From: Streptomyces katrae
GTDB taxonomy: Bacteria > Actinomycetota > Actinomycetes > Streptomycetales > Streptomycetaceae
NCBI RefSeq assembly: GCF_000717655.1
Contig: NZ_JNZY01000021.1
Location: 33,996 to 97,995, forward strand
Reading direction: 5' to 3'
DNA: 64,000 nt
Of this stretch, positions 25,563 to 34,094 are shown piece by piece; position 1 is the stretch's first letter; each line of letters starts with the position of its first letter. The position numbers were made by a program, and so were the translations under genes. The notes under the pieces are model-generated. The model saw nothing but the letters and a program-made list of their open reading frames with translations. It had not been told where the DNA came from and ran no database searches.

Positions 25563-25646
25563 GGTTCTCCCTCGCCCGCTGTGGTGCTGACTGCTGGTCA
25601 GTGCACTTCGATCTGCACTTTGAATTGCACGTGCAGTTTGACAAAT

Positions 25647-25677
25647 CTAGTGCACTAGATAAAAACTAGTGCACTAG
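25647..25677. promoter_or_regulatory. Two GntR operators in gntR/dapF divergent promoter
   Basis: CTAGTGCACTAG at 25647-25658 and again at 25666-25677, separated by 7 nt (19-nt centre-to-centre, about two helical turns). Further TGCAC half-sites occur at ~25602-25635. The region separates the GntR gene from the small ORF/dapF operon, so both directions are probably controlled. Confidence 0.78.
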
Positions 25678-25714
25678 AAATACCCTGGGTGAAACTGTTT
25701 CGGCTGACGGGTGA

Positions 25715-25975
25715 GTGACCGTGACCAGCGCACAGCACAGCGACACCGTCCAGCACGCTGTCGCCCAACTCGCCGAGCTCACCGGCACCCAGCCGCACGT
25801 CACGGAAGACCAGAGCGGCTTATCCATCCAGGCAGACGTCACCCCCGCGCTGACCGGCCAGTGGCAGCGCTTGGTCGACGTCCTCGAATTAGGCACCTCC
25901 TACGGCATGACCACCACCGCAGCCGGCCAGCTGGTCTGGCTGCGCTTCGAGTCGGGAGACCAGCCCCGCCCATGA
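25715..25975 (+). CDS. Small hypothetical protein upstream of dapF
   Basis: 86 residues from GTG 25715 (GTG 25721 also possible). A mixed alpha/beta protein with no recognised motif (HAVAQLAELTGTQPHVTED, then TTTAAGQLVWLRFESGD). It overlaps dapF by ATGA, so it is translationally coupled. Probably under GntR control. Confidence 0.6.
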   Translation: MTVTSAQHSDTVQHAVAQLAELTGTQPHVTEDQSGLSIQADVTPALTGQWQRLVDVLELGTSYGMTTTAAGQLVWLRFESGDQPRP

Positions 25976-26859
25976 CCACCCTCATCGACATCCCCTTCGC
26001 CAAGGGGCACGGCACTGGCAACGACTTCGTCATCCTGGACGACCCCGCCGACAGCCTCGGGCTCACCTCCGCCAACGTGGTCCAGCTCTGCGACCGCCGC
26101 CTGGGGATAGGTGCCGACGGACTGCTGCGCGCCGTACGCACCACCGCCGTTGTCGAAGCCCGCTCGATGGCAGGGCAAGCCGAGTGGTTCATGGACTACC
26201 GCAACGCCGACGGCTCCCTCGGCGCGATGTGCGGCAACGGCGCCCGCCTCCTGGCGCGCTACCTCGTCGCCGCCGGACATTGCCCGCCAGGCCGCCTTAC
26301 CCTCGCCACCCGCGCGGGCCTGCGTCATCTCCATGTCCACGCCGGACACGACGACCTGGAAGGCGAGGTCAGTGTCCACATGGGCCGCCCGACCCTCCCC
26401 GGGCCGGAGCGCATCACCGTGAGCATGGGGCAGGGGAGCTGGCCAGCGCTCCATGTTGACGTCGGGAACCCGCACGCTGTCGTCTTTGTCGACGACCTTG
26501 CTGAAGCCGGTGACCTCATGGTTGCCCCGTCGGTGACACCGGCCAGCGCTTACCCCCACGGCGTGACGGTGGAGTTCGTCCGCGACCTCGGCTCCAACCA
26601 TCTGGTACTCCGGGTTCACGAACGGGGCGTCGGTGAAACTCCCTCCTGCGGGACCGGCGCCTGCGCTGCCGTCACCGCCGCCCTCCACCACGGCCCCCAG
26701 CGCGGCGGTCCCGTCCGGTACACCGTCGACGCTGCCGGCGGCCGCCTCCTCGTTGACGTCACCGCTGATGGATCGATGATCCTGACCGGACCCGCCCACA
26801 TCACCGCCCGGGGCACTGTCCGTCTGGCCGCTACCTCATCGGCTGCCGCCGCAGCCTGA
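25972..26859 (+). CDS. dapF: Diaminopimelate epimerase DapF
   Basis: 295 residues. Interconverts LL- and meso-diaminopimelate in lysine and peptidoglycan synthesis. Both catalytic cysteines are present: GAMCGNGARLLA (Cys87) and PSCGTGACAA (Cys226). KGHGTGNDFV and VDVGNPHAVVF are further family hallmarks. Length is close to normal. A copy on an accessory element is unusual; with its GntR regulator and upstream small ORF it may serve a specialised pathway, for example a nonribosomal amino acid or cell-wall change, rather than housekeeping. Confidence 0.9.
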   Translation: MTTLIDIPFAKGHGTGNDFVILDDPADSLGLTSANVVQLCDRRLGIGADGLLRAVRTTAVVEARSMAGQAEWFMDYRNADGSLGAMCGNGARLLARYLVAAGHCPPGRLTLATRAGLRHLHVHAGHDDLEGEVSVHMGRPTLPGPERITVSMGQGSWPALHVDVGNPHAVVFVDDLAEAGDLMVAPSVTPASAYPHGVTVEFVRDLGSNHLVLRVHERGVGETPSCGTGACAAVTAALHHGPQRGGPVRYTVDAAGGRLLVDVTADGSMILTGPAHITARGTVRLAATSSAAAAA

Positions 26860-26900
26860 CCATCTCGCCCCAGACGGACGTTAGTGCGAGGGCTGGGCGG

Positions 26901-28091
26901 CTAGACCGGGGCGCCGGTCCGCTGGGCGAAGCGGCGCAGGCCCGGCATGTCGGGGTTGGATGTCAGCAGCTCGGCGGTGATGGCGCGGACCTTGGGTCGG
27001 GTGGCTTCTTCGGGGGCGTACTGGGCCAGGACCCGCAGGGTGCGGAAGGCTTTCTCGGGTTCGTCGAGGCTCTGCCAGACGCGGGCGACGTCCATGCACA
27101 TCCGGCCTCGGCGTTCGGCGTTTGGCAGCCGGCGGGGGTCGAGTTTCGCGGCGTAGGTGAGGGCCTGGTCGTCCTGGCCGAGCGCGTGGTGGACCGAGAT
27201 GCGGAACACGCGGGTCTGGTCCTCGCCGAAGACTCCGGGGATGTAGAGCCGCTGGGCGGCAGTCTCCTGGCGCTTGGCCGTCTCCTCGGCCTCGCCGATG
27301 AACTCCATGGCCGGCCCTCGCCATCCGGCCTGGGCAGCGGAGTAGGAGGCGGTCAGCAAGAGGGTGCCGCGCATCGCGAGTTCTTCCGGCCGCTGGCCGA
27401 GCCGGGCGGCGGCCTGCTGCAGGTGGTCGATGGATGCCTGATAGTCGCCGCTGCGGCGCATGGTGACGCCCATGGAGTGCGCGGCCTCGCCCATCACCAC
27501 CGGGTTGCCTGTCAGTTCGGCCTGCATACGGGCCCGTTCGGCGGCGACCCAGGCCATGCCCTGGTAGTTCTTGATGGCGAGCTGTGCGAGCAGCACGTAG
27601 GCGCGGGCTGCGATGTCGTGCGCGTTCGAGGCCAGGGAGCCGGAGATCAGGCCCGGCAGGGTCCGGCCGAGCTGGGCGTACTGCGCCTCGTGGAAGACGG
27701 TGCGGGCCGTGGTGAGCGCGGCGGCCAGGGACTCGCGGGTGGCCGGGCGAGCGTCTGGGAGCCGGAACAGGCTCCGCTCGACAAGCTCCTTCGGGTCGAC
27801 GGGGGACGCAGCGGCCGGGGTGGGGAGCACAGCGCCGAGGCCGACCCCGAGGCCCAGGCCGAGCATGGTTCGGCGGTGCAGCACGTCATCTCCTTCGCGT
27901 CCAACATCGTCAGCGGCCAGGCCCAGCACACCACATAACGCGTCGAGTGCGGCGTTGTCCGGGAGGATCCGGTCCGCTTCCACCCTGGACACCCACGACG
28001 CGGAGTAGCCCACCTGATCGCCCACGGCGCCTTGCGAGAGCCTGCGGCCCGTACGGGCCCGTCTCAGCACGCTCCCCAGCGTTTCGCCCAT
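26901..28091 (-). CDS. XRE regulator with TPR-like domain
   Basis: 396 residues from ATG 28091 (MGETLGSVLRRARTGRRLSQ). Residues ~5-60 are an XRE HTH. A hydrophobic GLGLGVGLGAVLPTPAAAS patch follows, and then tetratricopeptide-like helices (AAQAGWRGPAMEFIGEAEE, LPNAERRGRMCMDVARVWQS). This architecture is very common in Streptomyces, often next to small signalling operons. It is divergent from the three-gene operon at 28269. A TGCACAG...CTGTGCA inverted repeat (~28090-28125) overlaps its start region and may be its operator. Confidence 0.8.
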   Translation of the reverse strand: MGETLGSVLRRARTGRRLSQGAVGDQVGYSASWVSRVEADRILPDNAALDALCGVLGLAADDVGREGDDVLHRRTMLGLGLGVGLGAVLPTPAAASPVDPKELVERSLFRLPDARPATRESLAAALTTARTVFHEAQYAQLGRTLPGLISGSLASNAHDIAARAYVLLAQLAIKNYQGMAWVAAERARMQAELTGNPVVMGEAAHSMGVTMRRSGDYQASIDHLQQAAARLGQRPEELAMRGTLLLTASYSAAQAGWRGPAMEFIGEAEETAKRQETAAQRLYIPGVFGEDQTRVFRISVHHALGQDDQALTYAAKLDPRRLPNAERRGRMCMDVARVWQSLDEPEKAFRTLRVLAQYAPEEATRPKVRAITAELLTSNPDMPGLRRFAQRTGAPV

Positions 28092-28268
28092 GCACAGAGT
28101 GTGCCGATCCACGCACATCCTGTGCAGCCCTTCGGCCGGACATACCTCGCACGGGCCTGCGGGAGTTGACTCGATGACAGCCGCCCGGGGAACGCGGACC
28201 TCAACTAGTCCGCCCTGGGGCCCTGGGCGGCACCCAAGGACTCACCGACGACCGAGAGGGGCACCGCC

Positions 28269-28652
28269 ATGAGCACCGCCACCGTCGAGCGGACCGAGCT
28301 CGCCCGCTTCCTGACCATCGCCGGCCAGCGCCACCGGGCCGGGTACAAACTGCCCGAGATGTTCTCCGGCGCCATCGACGCCTTCTGGCACGAACAGCTC
28401 GACGCCCCCACCTACGACGCGTTCTCCACCGAGCACGCGGGCGCGGTAGTCGGCCACAACCCGACCTCCGGGTCCGGCGCAATCGAGTGGGTGGCCGCGT
28501 ACGAGGAGGCGTACGGTCCGCTCCCGGCGGTCTGGTTCACCGACGAGCGCGGCCGCCTCGACGGCGAGGCGTTCGCGGCGTACCGGGAGAGCGGCCGGGT
28601 CGAGGCGTCGTGGAACTGCGGGCCCGAGTTCGCCGAGGAGACCGCGGAGTGA
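28269..28652 (+). CDS. Hypothetical protein, first gene of kinase-like operon
   Basis: 127 residues, ATG preceded by GAGGGG. A helical, acidic protein (LARFLTIAGQRHRAGYKLP, IEWVAAYEEAYGPLPAVWFT) with no recognised domain. Its stop overlaps the next start by GTGA. It is divergent from the XRE/TPR regulator. Confidence 0.62.
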   Translation: MSTATVERTELARFLTIAGQRHRAGYKLPEMFSGAIDAFWHEQLDAPTYDAFSTEHAGAVVGHNPTSGSGAIEWVAAYEEAYGPLPAVWFTDERGRLDGEAFAAYRESGRVEASWNCGPEFAEETAE

Positions 28653-29290
28653 CCAGCACCGCGCCCATGGAGCCCTCGCCCGCCCGGGCGGGGGCTTTGC
28701 GCGTCGCCACCGGCCGCACCAGCACTCCCGTCTTCGCCGGGTACGTGGAGGCCACCACCGCGCACTGCCCGTACCTCGGCCCGTCCGTGAGGAACGGGCT
28801 CACGTACTGGACGACGTACGACATCGCGCCGGGCGCCGAGCTGTTCGACATCGAGGGCGCCCTCTTCGCAGCCGCGGCCGTCTGCGCCGAGCGGGTGCGG
28901 ATTCTGTCCAAAGGGCAGCGCGGGCACCTGGTGTGCGAGAACCTGGTCGTGCGCGGGGCCTCACGCCGTCACCTGGACTGGCCACACTGGGCCCTGAAGA
29001 ACCTCTACGGACCCGTCGGGCTGATGTTCGGCAAGTTCTGGGAGGGCGAGGAAGACACCAGCCGCCTCGGCGCCGACCTCCCCGTTCCCCCAGTCACGTT
29101 CCTGTCGATCCGGCCCGCCGTGCGGCCGCGCGACCCGCAGTTCCTGCACAACACGCCCGTACTGGCCGACACCGTCCGCGAGGCCCAGGACGACGGCCGC
29201 AACGTCTTCGACGGCCTGGACCGCGACTGGGCCACGGTCCGCTCCTGGGCCGCCAGACTGCCGAAACCCTCGAAGGAGAGCACCCCTTGA
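28649..29290 (+). CDS. Hypothetical protein, second gene of kinase-like operon
   Basis: 213 residues from the GTG of a GTGA overlap. Contains AELFDIEGALFAAAAVCAER and HLDWPHWALKNLYGPVGLMF, possibly an alpha/beta fold, but nothing I can name. The stop is overlapped by the next gene (TTGA), so all three genes are coupled. Confidence 0.6.
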   Translation: MTSTAPMEPSPARAGALRVATGRTSTPVFAGYVEATTAHCPYLGPSVRNGLTYWTTYDIAPGAELFDIEGALFAAAAVCAERVRILSKGQRGHLVCENLVVRGASRRHLDWPHWALKNLYGPVGLMFGKFWEGEEDTSRLGADLPVPPVTFLSIRPAVRPRDPQFLHNTPVLADTVREAQDDGRNVFDGLDRDWATVRSWAARLPKPSKESTP

Positions 29291-30147
29291 GCACTCCCTC
29301 CCCCATCCCGGCCGCCGCGCAGGCCGCCACCGCCGAGCACTGCGGCCGCGACCTGGTCCTCACCGAGGTCACCGACCGGCGCGGCTCCGCCGTCTGGAAG
29401 GCCGCCGGCCCCGAGGGCACCGCCGCCCTGAAGGTTGGCCGCGGCGACGGCGTCGAGGTCACCGCCCGCGAGGCCGCCGCTCTCGCAGCCCTGGAGGTGG
29501 ACTACTTCGTGGGTGGCGGCGTCACCCACGGCGCGGCCTGGCTGCTGACCGACTGGCTCGAAGGACCCTCGACATGGGAAGTCTTCGCGCCCGTCCGTGC
29601 TGGTGGTGCCGACCGGCAGCACGCCCTGGCCGCAGCCGCAGACCTGTGCTCTGCCGTCGCTGTCCTCCACGCGGCCGGCTGGGTGCACGCCGACCTCCAG
29701 CCCTCCCACGGCATCCACACACCGGATGGGGTCAAGCTCATCGACCTCGCCTGGGCCTGGCGGCCTGGCTGGGACCAGGGCAATAACTTCAACGGCGGCA
29801 TGACGCACCTGCTCTCGCCCGAGCTCGCGGCCGCCATCATCACCGGGGACAAGCCCGTCGTCGTCACCCCGGCCGCCGATGTCTACGCGCTCGCTGGAAC
29901 CCTCTGGGCCTGCGCCACTGGCACATGGCCGCTGGACTACCAGGCCGCCGCGATCGACCCGCAGACCTGCACACCCCACGAGCTCCGCCAGCACATCGCC
30001 ACCGGCCGCGTTCCCGTCCCGGCCAACCTGCCCTGGCCTGAACTCCAGGAGGTCCTGCTGCCCGTGCTCCTGGACGACCCAGCCAACCGGCCCACCGCCG
30101 GGGAACTCGGCAAGGCGCTGGAGGCCCTGTCCGCGGAAGATCGGTGA
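29287..30147 (+). CDS. Protein kinase-like / aminoglycoside-kinase fold protein
   Basis: 286 residues from a TTG overlapping the previous stop. A kinase-like core: AALKVGRGDG gives the nucleotide-binding Lys, HAAGWVHADLQPSHGIHT is an HxDxxxxH catalytic loop, and VKLIDLAWAW takes the DFG place (DLA). A later ADVYALAGTLWACATGTWPL resembles the Ser/Thr kinase C-lobe DVYSLGxxLWE pattern. Short loops suggest a minimal or bacterial Hanks-type kinase. It is the last gene of the operon opposite the XRE/TPR regulator, so a signalling or effector-modification role is inferred. Confidence 0.7.
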   Translation: MSTPSPIPAAAQAATAEHCGRDLVLTEVTDRRGSAVWKAAGPEGTAALKVGRGDGVEVTAREAAALAALEVDYFVGGGVTHGAAWLLTDWLEGPSTWEVFAPVRAGGADRQHALAAAADLCSAVAVLHAAGWVHADLQPSHGIHTPDGVKLIDLAWAWRPGWDQGNNFNGGMTHLLSPELAAAIITGDKPVVVTPAADVYALAGTLWACATGTWPLDYQAAAIDPQTCTPHELRQHIATGRVPVPANLPWPELQEVLLPVLLDDPANRPTAGELGKALEALSAEDR

Positions 30148-30210
30148 CGGCCCCGCCGCCCTTTCCCCGCGCCGGATCAGGGCCCGCCCTTCAATGGGTG
30201 CTGCGGTTGA

Positions 30211-30786
30211 TCAACCCTTACCCGCAGGCTCATAGGCCGCATCGACGGCGGCGTCCTGGTGGCCATAGCCGGACAGCAGCAGCGCTGTGGCCTCCTTGCG
30301 GATCTCACTGGCGGTGCTCTGAGCGACATCTAGCCGCTCCATGACCGTGGTCAGCGGCACGGCCTCGTGATCGATCTTGTCGACCGGCGTGTCCGGTTGT
30401 GCGGCCAGCAGCATGCGCGCCACCCGGCGTGCCGAGCGCTGACGCGGGGTGAGCCGGGCATAGTCATCGGCGGCCTCAGCTGCAGCCTCGGCATGTGCGG
30501 CGTCCGCCCTCAGTTGGGCGGTGGCCAGGTCCAGGCGTGCGGCCGTGTGGTCCGCTCGTTCGGCAAGGCAGGCGTAGACGCGTGCGACGTCAGCCAAGGC
30601 ACGGGCGGCAGCACGGTCACCCTGGGTCCAGGCAACGTACGCCTGGCGGGCCAAGGCGCGGGCGGTTCCTGCGTCGTCGCAGGCAGGTTCTCCTGAGGCC
30701 GGACGCCCGCCAACGTGCATCGCGTCACCAGGGTCAGTCGGGGACGGAACCCGGATGACTTGAGGGCCTGAGTCGGGGGGGTACAT
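30211..30786 (-). CDS. Hypothetical protein with C-terminal HTH-like region
   Basis: 191 residues from ATG 30786; ATG 30720 (MHVGGRPASG) is an alternative start. The centre is alanine-rich helical (ARVYACLAERADHTAARLDL). The C-terminal ~60 residues (VPLTTVMERLDVAQSTASEI RKEA) look like a winged or HTH DNA-binding element. It converges on the kinase-like gene. Confidence 0.5.
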   Translation of the reverse strand: MYPPDSGPQVIRVPSPTDPGDAMHVGGRPASGEPACDDAGTARALARQAYVAWTQGDRAAARALADVARVYACLAERADHTAARLDLATAQLRADAAHAEAAAEAADDYARLTPRQRSARRVARMLLAAQPDTPVDKIDHEAVPLTTVMERLDVAQSTASEIRKEATALLLSGYGHQDAAVDAAYEPAGKG

Positions 30787-30962
30787 ACCTCACCAACGAT
30801 CCCGTCCGGGATGAGTGTCGGAGGAAGCCGTGTGCTGCCGGTCAGTACCAGTTCATCGGCGACCAGGGCCCAGGAACTGCCGGCCGCTCGGTCCGGCGCT
30901 CCACTTTCAGTGAGAAGCGCTCATCCTTTGCTGCGACCCCCGGCTCCCTGGGCAAGCACCCC

Positions 30963-32048
30963 GTGGACTGCGCGCCGTGCGAGGCCCCCGACGGCCACCC
31001 GCTCCTGGCGGACCTGCCGCGCTTCCACGTCCGCGGCCCGGCCGAGAAGCTCTTCGAGGAGGCGTACGACTGGGCCCGGCCCATGACCGACGCCGAGTGC
31101 ACCCTGCGCCACCTCGTCGGCCTGGACGTCAACATGGCCTTCGCCGCGGGCGCCAACGGCCTGCCCGTCGGCCTGGGTGCGCCCACGCACGTCAAGAACC
31201 CGGTCTTCGACCCGAAGATGCCCGGCAGCTGGCTGGTGGACCTGAGCCACGTCGACATGTCGAAGGTGAAGGTCGGCAAGGACTGGGTGCAGCTGGACGG
31301 CAGCCTGCTGCCCTCCCCGTTCACTCCGAAGGGCGAGGCCCCGACGGGGCCGGCCTGGTACGCGACGCCGACGGTGGCGTACGCGGTGGAGCTCGGCTAC
31401 GACGTCGCGCCGACCGAGGCGTACGTCCGGTACGACAACGGCCGCTACCTGGACGGCTGGTACAACCGCCTGCGCGACGCCTACCTCGCCACCATGGCCG
31501 ACCTCGGCGTCGACGCCGACCTGTCGCCGGAGGACTTCCTGGCAGCGATGGACGGCTACAAGGGCCGCGACCCGCAGATGGCGATCGTCGCCTCGGCCAT
31601 CAAGGCGACCGTCAAGGGCGGCCTGGGGAAGCTGCGCGAGCGGCCCCGGGGCGAGGGCTGGCGGCCGGGCGAGCCGTGGCGGGCGCTGGCCCGCCCGACG
31701 TGGCGGCCGGACATCCGCGCGGCGGTCATCTCCCGTACCCGGATCAACCTGCACCGCAAGATCGTCAAGCACGCGGCGTTCACCGGGCAGTACCCGATCG
31801 CGATCCTGTCCGACTGCGTTGTCTACGCCGCAGGCGGCGAAACCCCGCTGGACTTCCTGCCACACCGGGAGGGCAAGCCGCTCCCGGGCGGGTTCAAGCT
31901 CGGGGTCAACCCCGGCCTGGTCAAGTGGGAGGGCACCCAGAGCGTGCTGTGGGGCGAGGAGGTCCGTGAGCGGTTCAACGCCCCGGAGCTCAACCTCGCC
32001 CGTTACATCAAGGACGGCAACGTCACCGACGACGACAACGGCGAGTAG
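30963..32048 (+). pseudogene. tap: Telomere-associated protein Tap, N-terminally truncated
   Basis: The C-terminal ~360 residues of a Tap-like protein (VGLDVNMAFAAGANGLPVGL, GSWLVDLSHVDMSKVKVG, YLDGWYNRLRDAYLATMADL, WRPDIRAAVISRTRINLHRK). Full-length Tap is roughly twice this length, so the HTH/helicase-like N-terminal half is missing. The frame stays open upstream to ~30783 but has no good start; GTG 30963 lacks a ribosome site. Tap normally binds the telomere 3' overhang and recruits Tpg. With tpg directly downstream this is a tap-tpg operon with a broken first gene. Confidence 0.75.
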
Positions 32049-32063
32049 GGGAGCGGACAGGCG

Positions 32064-32627
32064 ATGGCCAAGGAGTTCGGGGACGGCCTGGACCAGGCGG
32101 TGCAGAAGGCGTTCACCCGCCCCGCGCCCAAGGGCGCGGGCACGCAGATGCGGTACCTGGTCAAGCAGCTCAAGGGCACGAAGTCGGCCGCCGAAGTGCT
32201 CGGGATCTCCCAGCGGCAGGTGGAGCGGTACGTGGCGGGCAAGGCCAAGAAGCCGCGGGCCGACCTCGCCGCGCGCCTGGAGCGCGAGGTGAAGAAGCGC
32301 TGGCAGCCGCAGATCCGGGCCAAGGCCCGGGAGAAGGCGGCGACCACCGGCGGCATCGTCATCGACGTCCACGCCCGCCTTGGGTACGCCGGGGCGCCGA
32401 TCGACACGACGGACGAGGACCGCATCCGGCACCTGACCGTCGCCCTGCCCCCGCAGCACGCCGCCCGGCTCTTCGACGCCCAGCAGCAGGGAGCAAGCGA
32501 GAACACGCTGCGCCAGCTCACCGCCGAGGCCCTCAAGGAGGTCTACTTCCAGGACGGCGGCCGCCGCGCCGGCTCCCTCGAGGAAGTCGAGATCAACGAC
32601 GTGCTGGACCTGGAGTTCGACCTGTAG
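32064..32627 (+). CDS. tpg: Telomere-protecting terminal protein Tpg
   Basis: 187 residues, normal Tpg length, 15 nt after tap. The family hallmark KAFTRPAPKGAGTQMRYLVK near the N-terminus is followed by an HTH (AAEVLGISQRQVERYVAGKA), a basic region with KRWQPQIRAKARE, and the family's terminal acidic segment. Tpg is covalently attached to the 5' ends of linear Streptomyces replicons and primes telomere patching. Presence of the gene suggests a linear replicon, or a remnant of one. A strong hairpin follows. Confidence 0.88.
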   Translation: MAKEFGDGLDQAVQKAFTRPAPKGAGTQMRYLVKQLKGTKSAAEVLGISQRQVERYVAGKAKKPRADLAARLEREVKKRWQPQIRAKAREKAATTGGIVIDVHARLGYAGAPIDTTDEDRIRHLTVALPPQHAARLFDAQQQGASENTLRQLTAEALKEVYFQDGGRRAGSLEEVEINDVLDLEFDL

Positions 32628-34017
32628 GGCCGTACCCCGAACGAGAGCGAGCCCGGACCGACGGTCCGGGCTCGCTCCGTTTCCCGCGGTCACGCAGGGG
32701 ACGTGTGTCCGATGCTGCGCGCGGGGCCGGCACCACGGCGGTCGGCTGCGCGGCCGCGAGCGCCCGGTCGACGAACTCCCGCACCAGCATCGCGGCCTCC
32801 ATCACCGTGACGGTCTTCGTCCACCGTGCGTCGTGCCACCAGCAGGACAGATCGAAGCGGTACGCGCCGTGGTCGAGTTCGACGTCTTCGAACCACGGCT
32901 CACGCCTGCAGCGGCGAGAACGGATGACGTGGCGCTCGGTCGCCTCCAGATGCATCCGGGCGAGGGCGGCGTGGTAGCGGCCGGGCAGGGTGCGCCGCTC
33001 CAGGCAGCCGCGGCACTCCAGCAGGTGCAGCGCGGAGCCTTCCTTGTCCCGCAGGAAGGAGTGGGCGGTGCTCTTCCCCTCGTAGGTGTTGCAGCTGGCG
33101 CACAGCGGGCCGCGCACGTAGCCGTGGTCGCGGCAGTGGTCCCAGACCGAGGCCCGGGTCTCCGCGCACATGCGGCACAGGTAGCCGTCGGCGCGGGTGC
33201 TGCGCGTGCGGGCCGACGCGTAGAGCACACCGCGCAGGTGACCGGTGTACCGCTGGAAGGTGGCGCCCGAGCACGGCGGGCACAGGGTGACGTAGCCGAG
33301 CGGGCCTGGTGTGCGCCAGGCGCCCGACCGGGGGCCCTGGGCACGGCAGCGGCTGCAGATCCGGGCCCGGCCGACGAGTTCCTCTGTCACCTGTTCCCAG
33401 CGGTCGAGCAGGTCGGCGTAGGCCCTCGGCAGGAAGAGGCCGCTTTCCGAGCTGGTCATCAACTCCAGCGGCCTCGTGTTGCCGATGCTGCACCGGCTCC
33501 CGCTGGACGCCGTGATGAACTCCTTCCAGCTCAGCTCGCCCGGCAGCCCGCCGGCGCCGATGCGCTGCCAGCTGTCGTCCCATTCTTCGTACGGCCGCTC
33601 CTGCCGGTGCTTGTTCCGGGCGTCCCAGTACATCCAGGAGGCGATCCGCCCCCGCCAGTCGGCCCGGCCCCAATCCTCCGGGTCCTGGTCGTCGCGCTCG
33701 CAGTAGGGCGGCACCTGGACCTCGACGATGTCGCCGGGGTCCAGAACGAAGTCGGCGAACACCTGGGCGGCGCGGCAGATGTCGCGTTCGTCGTAGGTCC
33801 ACTTCGACCTGAACTTGTAGCAGCGGACCGCGATGTCGCCGAGGACGACGTGGCCGTGCTCGCGCAGCCACGCCATGCTCACGAGGTCGTCCAGGTCGAG
33901 CGGGACGGCGGATCCGGCGGCGATCTCCGCGAAGTATGTGCGGGCGAGCCTGGGGCTGATCTGGGCATGCCTGGATGGTGACAGCGGGCTCTGACAGCGC
34001 CAGCTCAGCTCCCGCAC
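32593..34017 (-). CDS. Recombination endonuclease VII-like protein
   Basis: 474 residues. The long N-terminal part carries DIVEVQVPPYCERDDQDPED and several CxxC pairs (CSRCRAQ, CPPCSG). Near residues 275-320 is the endonuclease VII fold: LCRMCAETRAS, then DHCRDHGYVRGPLCASCNTY with the DH-x-H-x-RG-x-LC-x2-CN signature. The first Asp-His of the usual vDHdH motif is retained. The 3' end overlaps the tpg 3' end by 35 bases and covers the tpg terminator. The start is uncertain: the first 42 bases also overlap the open frame of the divergent gene. It probably processes branched DNA. Confidence 0.72.
   Translation of the reverse strand: MRELSWRCQSPLSPSRHAQISPRLARTYFAEIAAGSAVPLDLDDLVSMAWLREHGHVVLGDIAVRCYKFRSKWTYDERDICRAAQVFADFVLDPGDIVEVQVPPYCERDDQDPEDWGRADWRGRIASWMYWDARNKHRQERPYEEWDDSWQRIGAGGLPGELSWKEFITASSGSRCSIGNTRPLELMTSSESGLFLPRAYADLLDRWEQVTEELVGRARICSRCRAQGPRSGAWRTPGPLGYVTLCPPCSGATFQRYTGHLRGVLYASARTRSTRADGYLCRMCAETRASVWDHCRDHGYVRGPLCASCNTYEGKSTAHSFLRDKEGSALHLLECRGCLERRTLPGRYHAALARMHLEATERHVIRSRRCRREPWFEDVELDHGAYRFDLSCWWHDARWTKTVTVMEAAMLVREFVDRALAAAQPTAVVPAPRAASDTRPLRDRGKRSEPGPSVRARSRSGYGPTGRTPGPARR
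32645..32677 (+). terminator. Terminator of tap-tpg
   Basis: 15-bp perfect stem GAGCGAGCCCGGACC (32645-32659) with its complement at 32663-32677 and a 3-nt loop, followed by CGTTTCC. It lies 18 nt after the tpg stop. Confidence 0.85.
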
Positions 34018-34094
34018 ACCTGAACGGATCGTCGTACGACCGTTTGAGGACAGGGCGGGGCATGTTGACCGATGCCGTCCCGGCGGGCAGGCAA

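Noticed and set aside
30921..32693. 590-residue minus-strand open frame
   Set aside because: Antisense to tap and tpg, whose sequences match known families.
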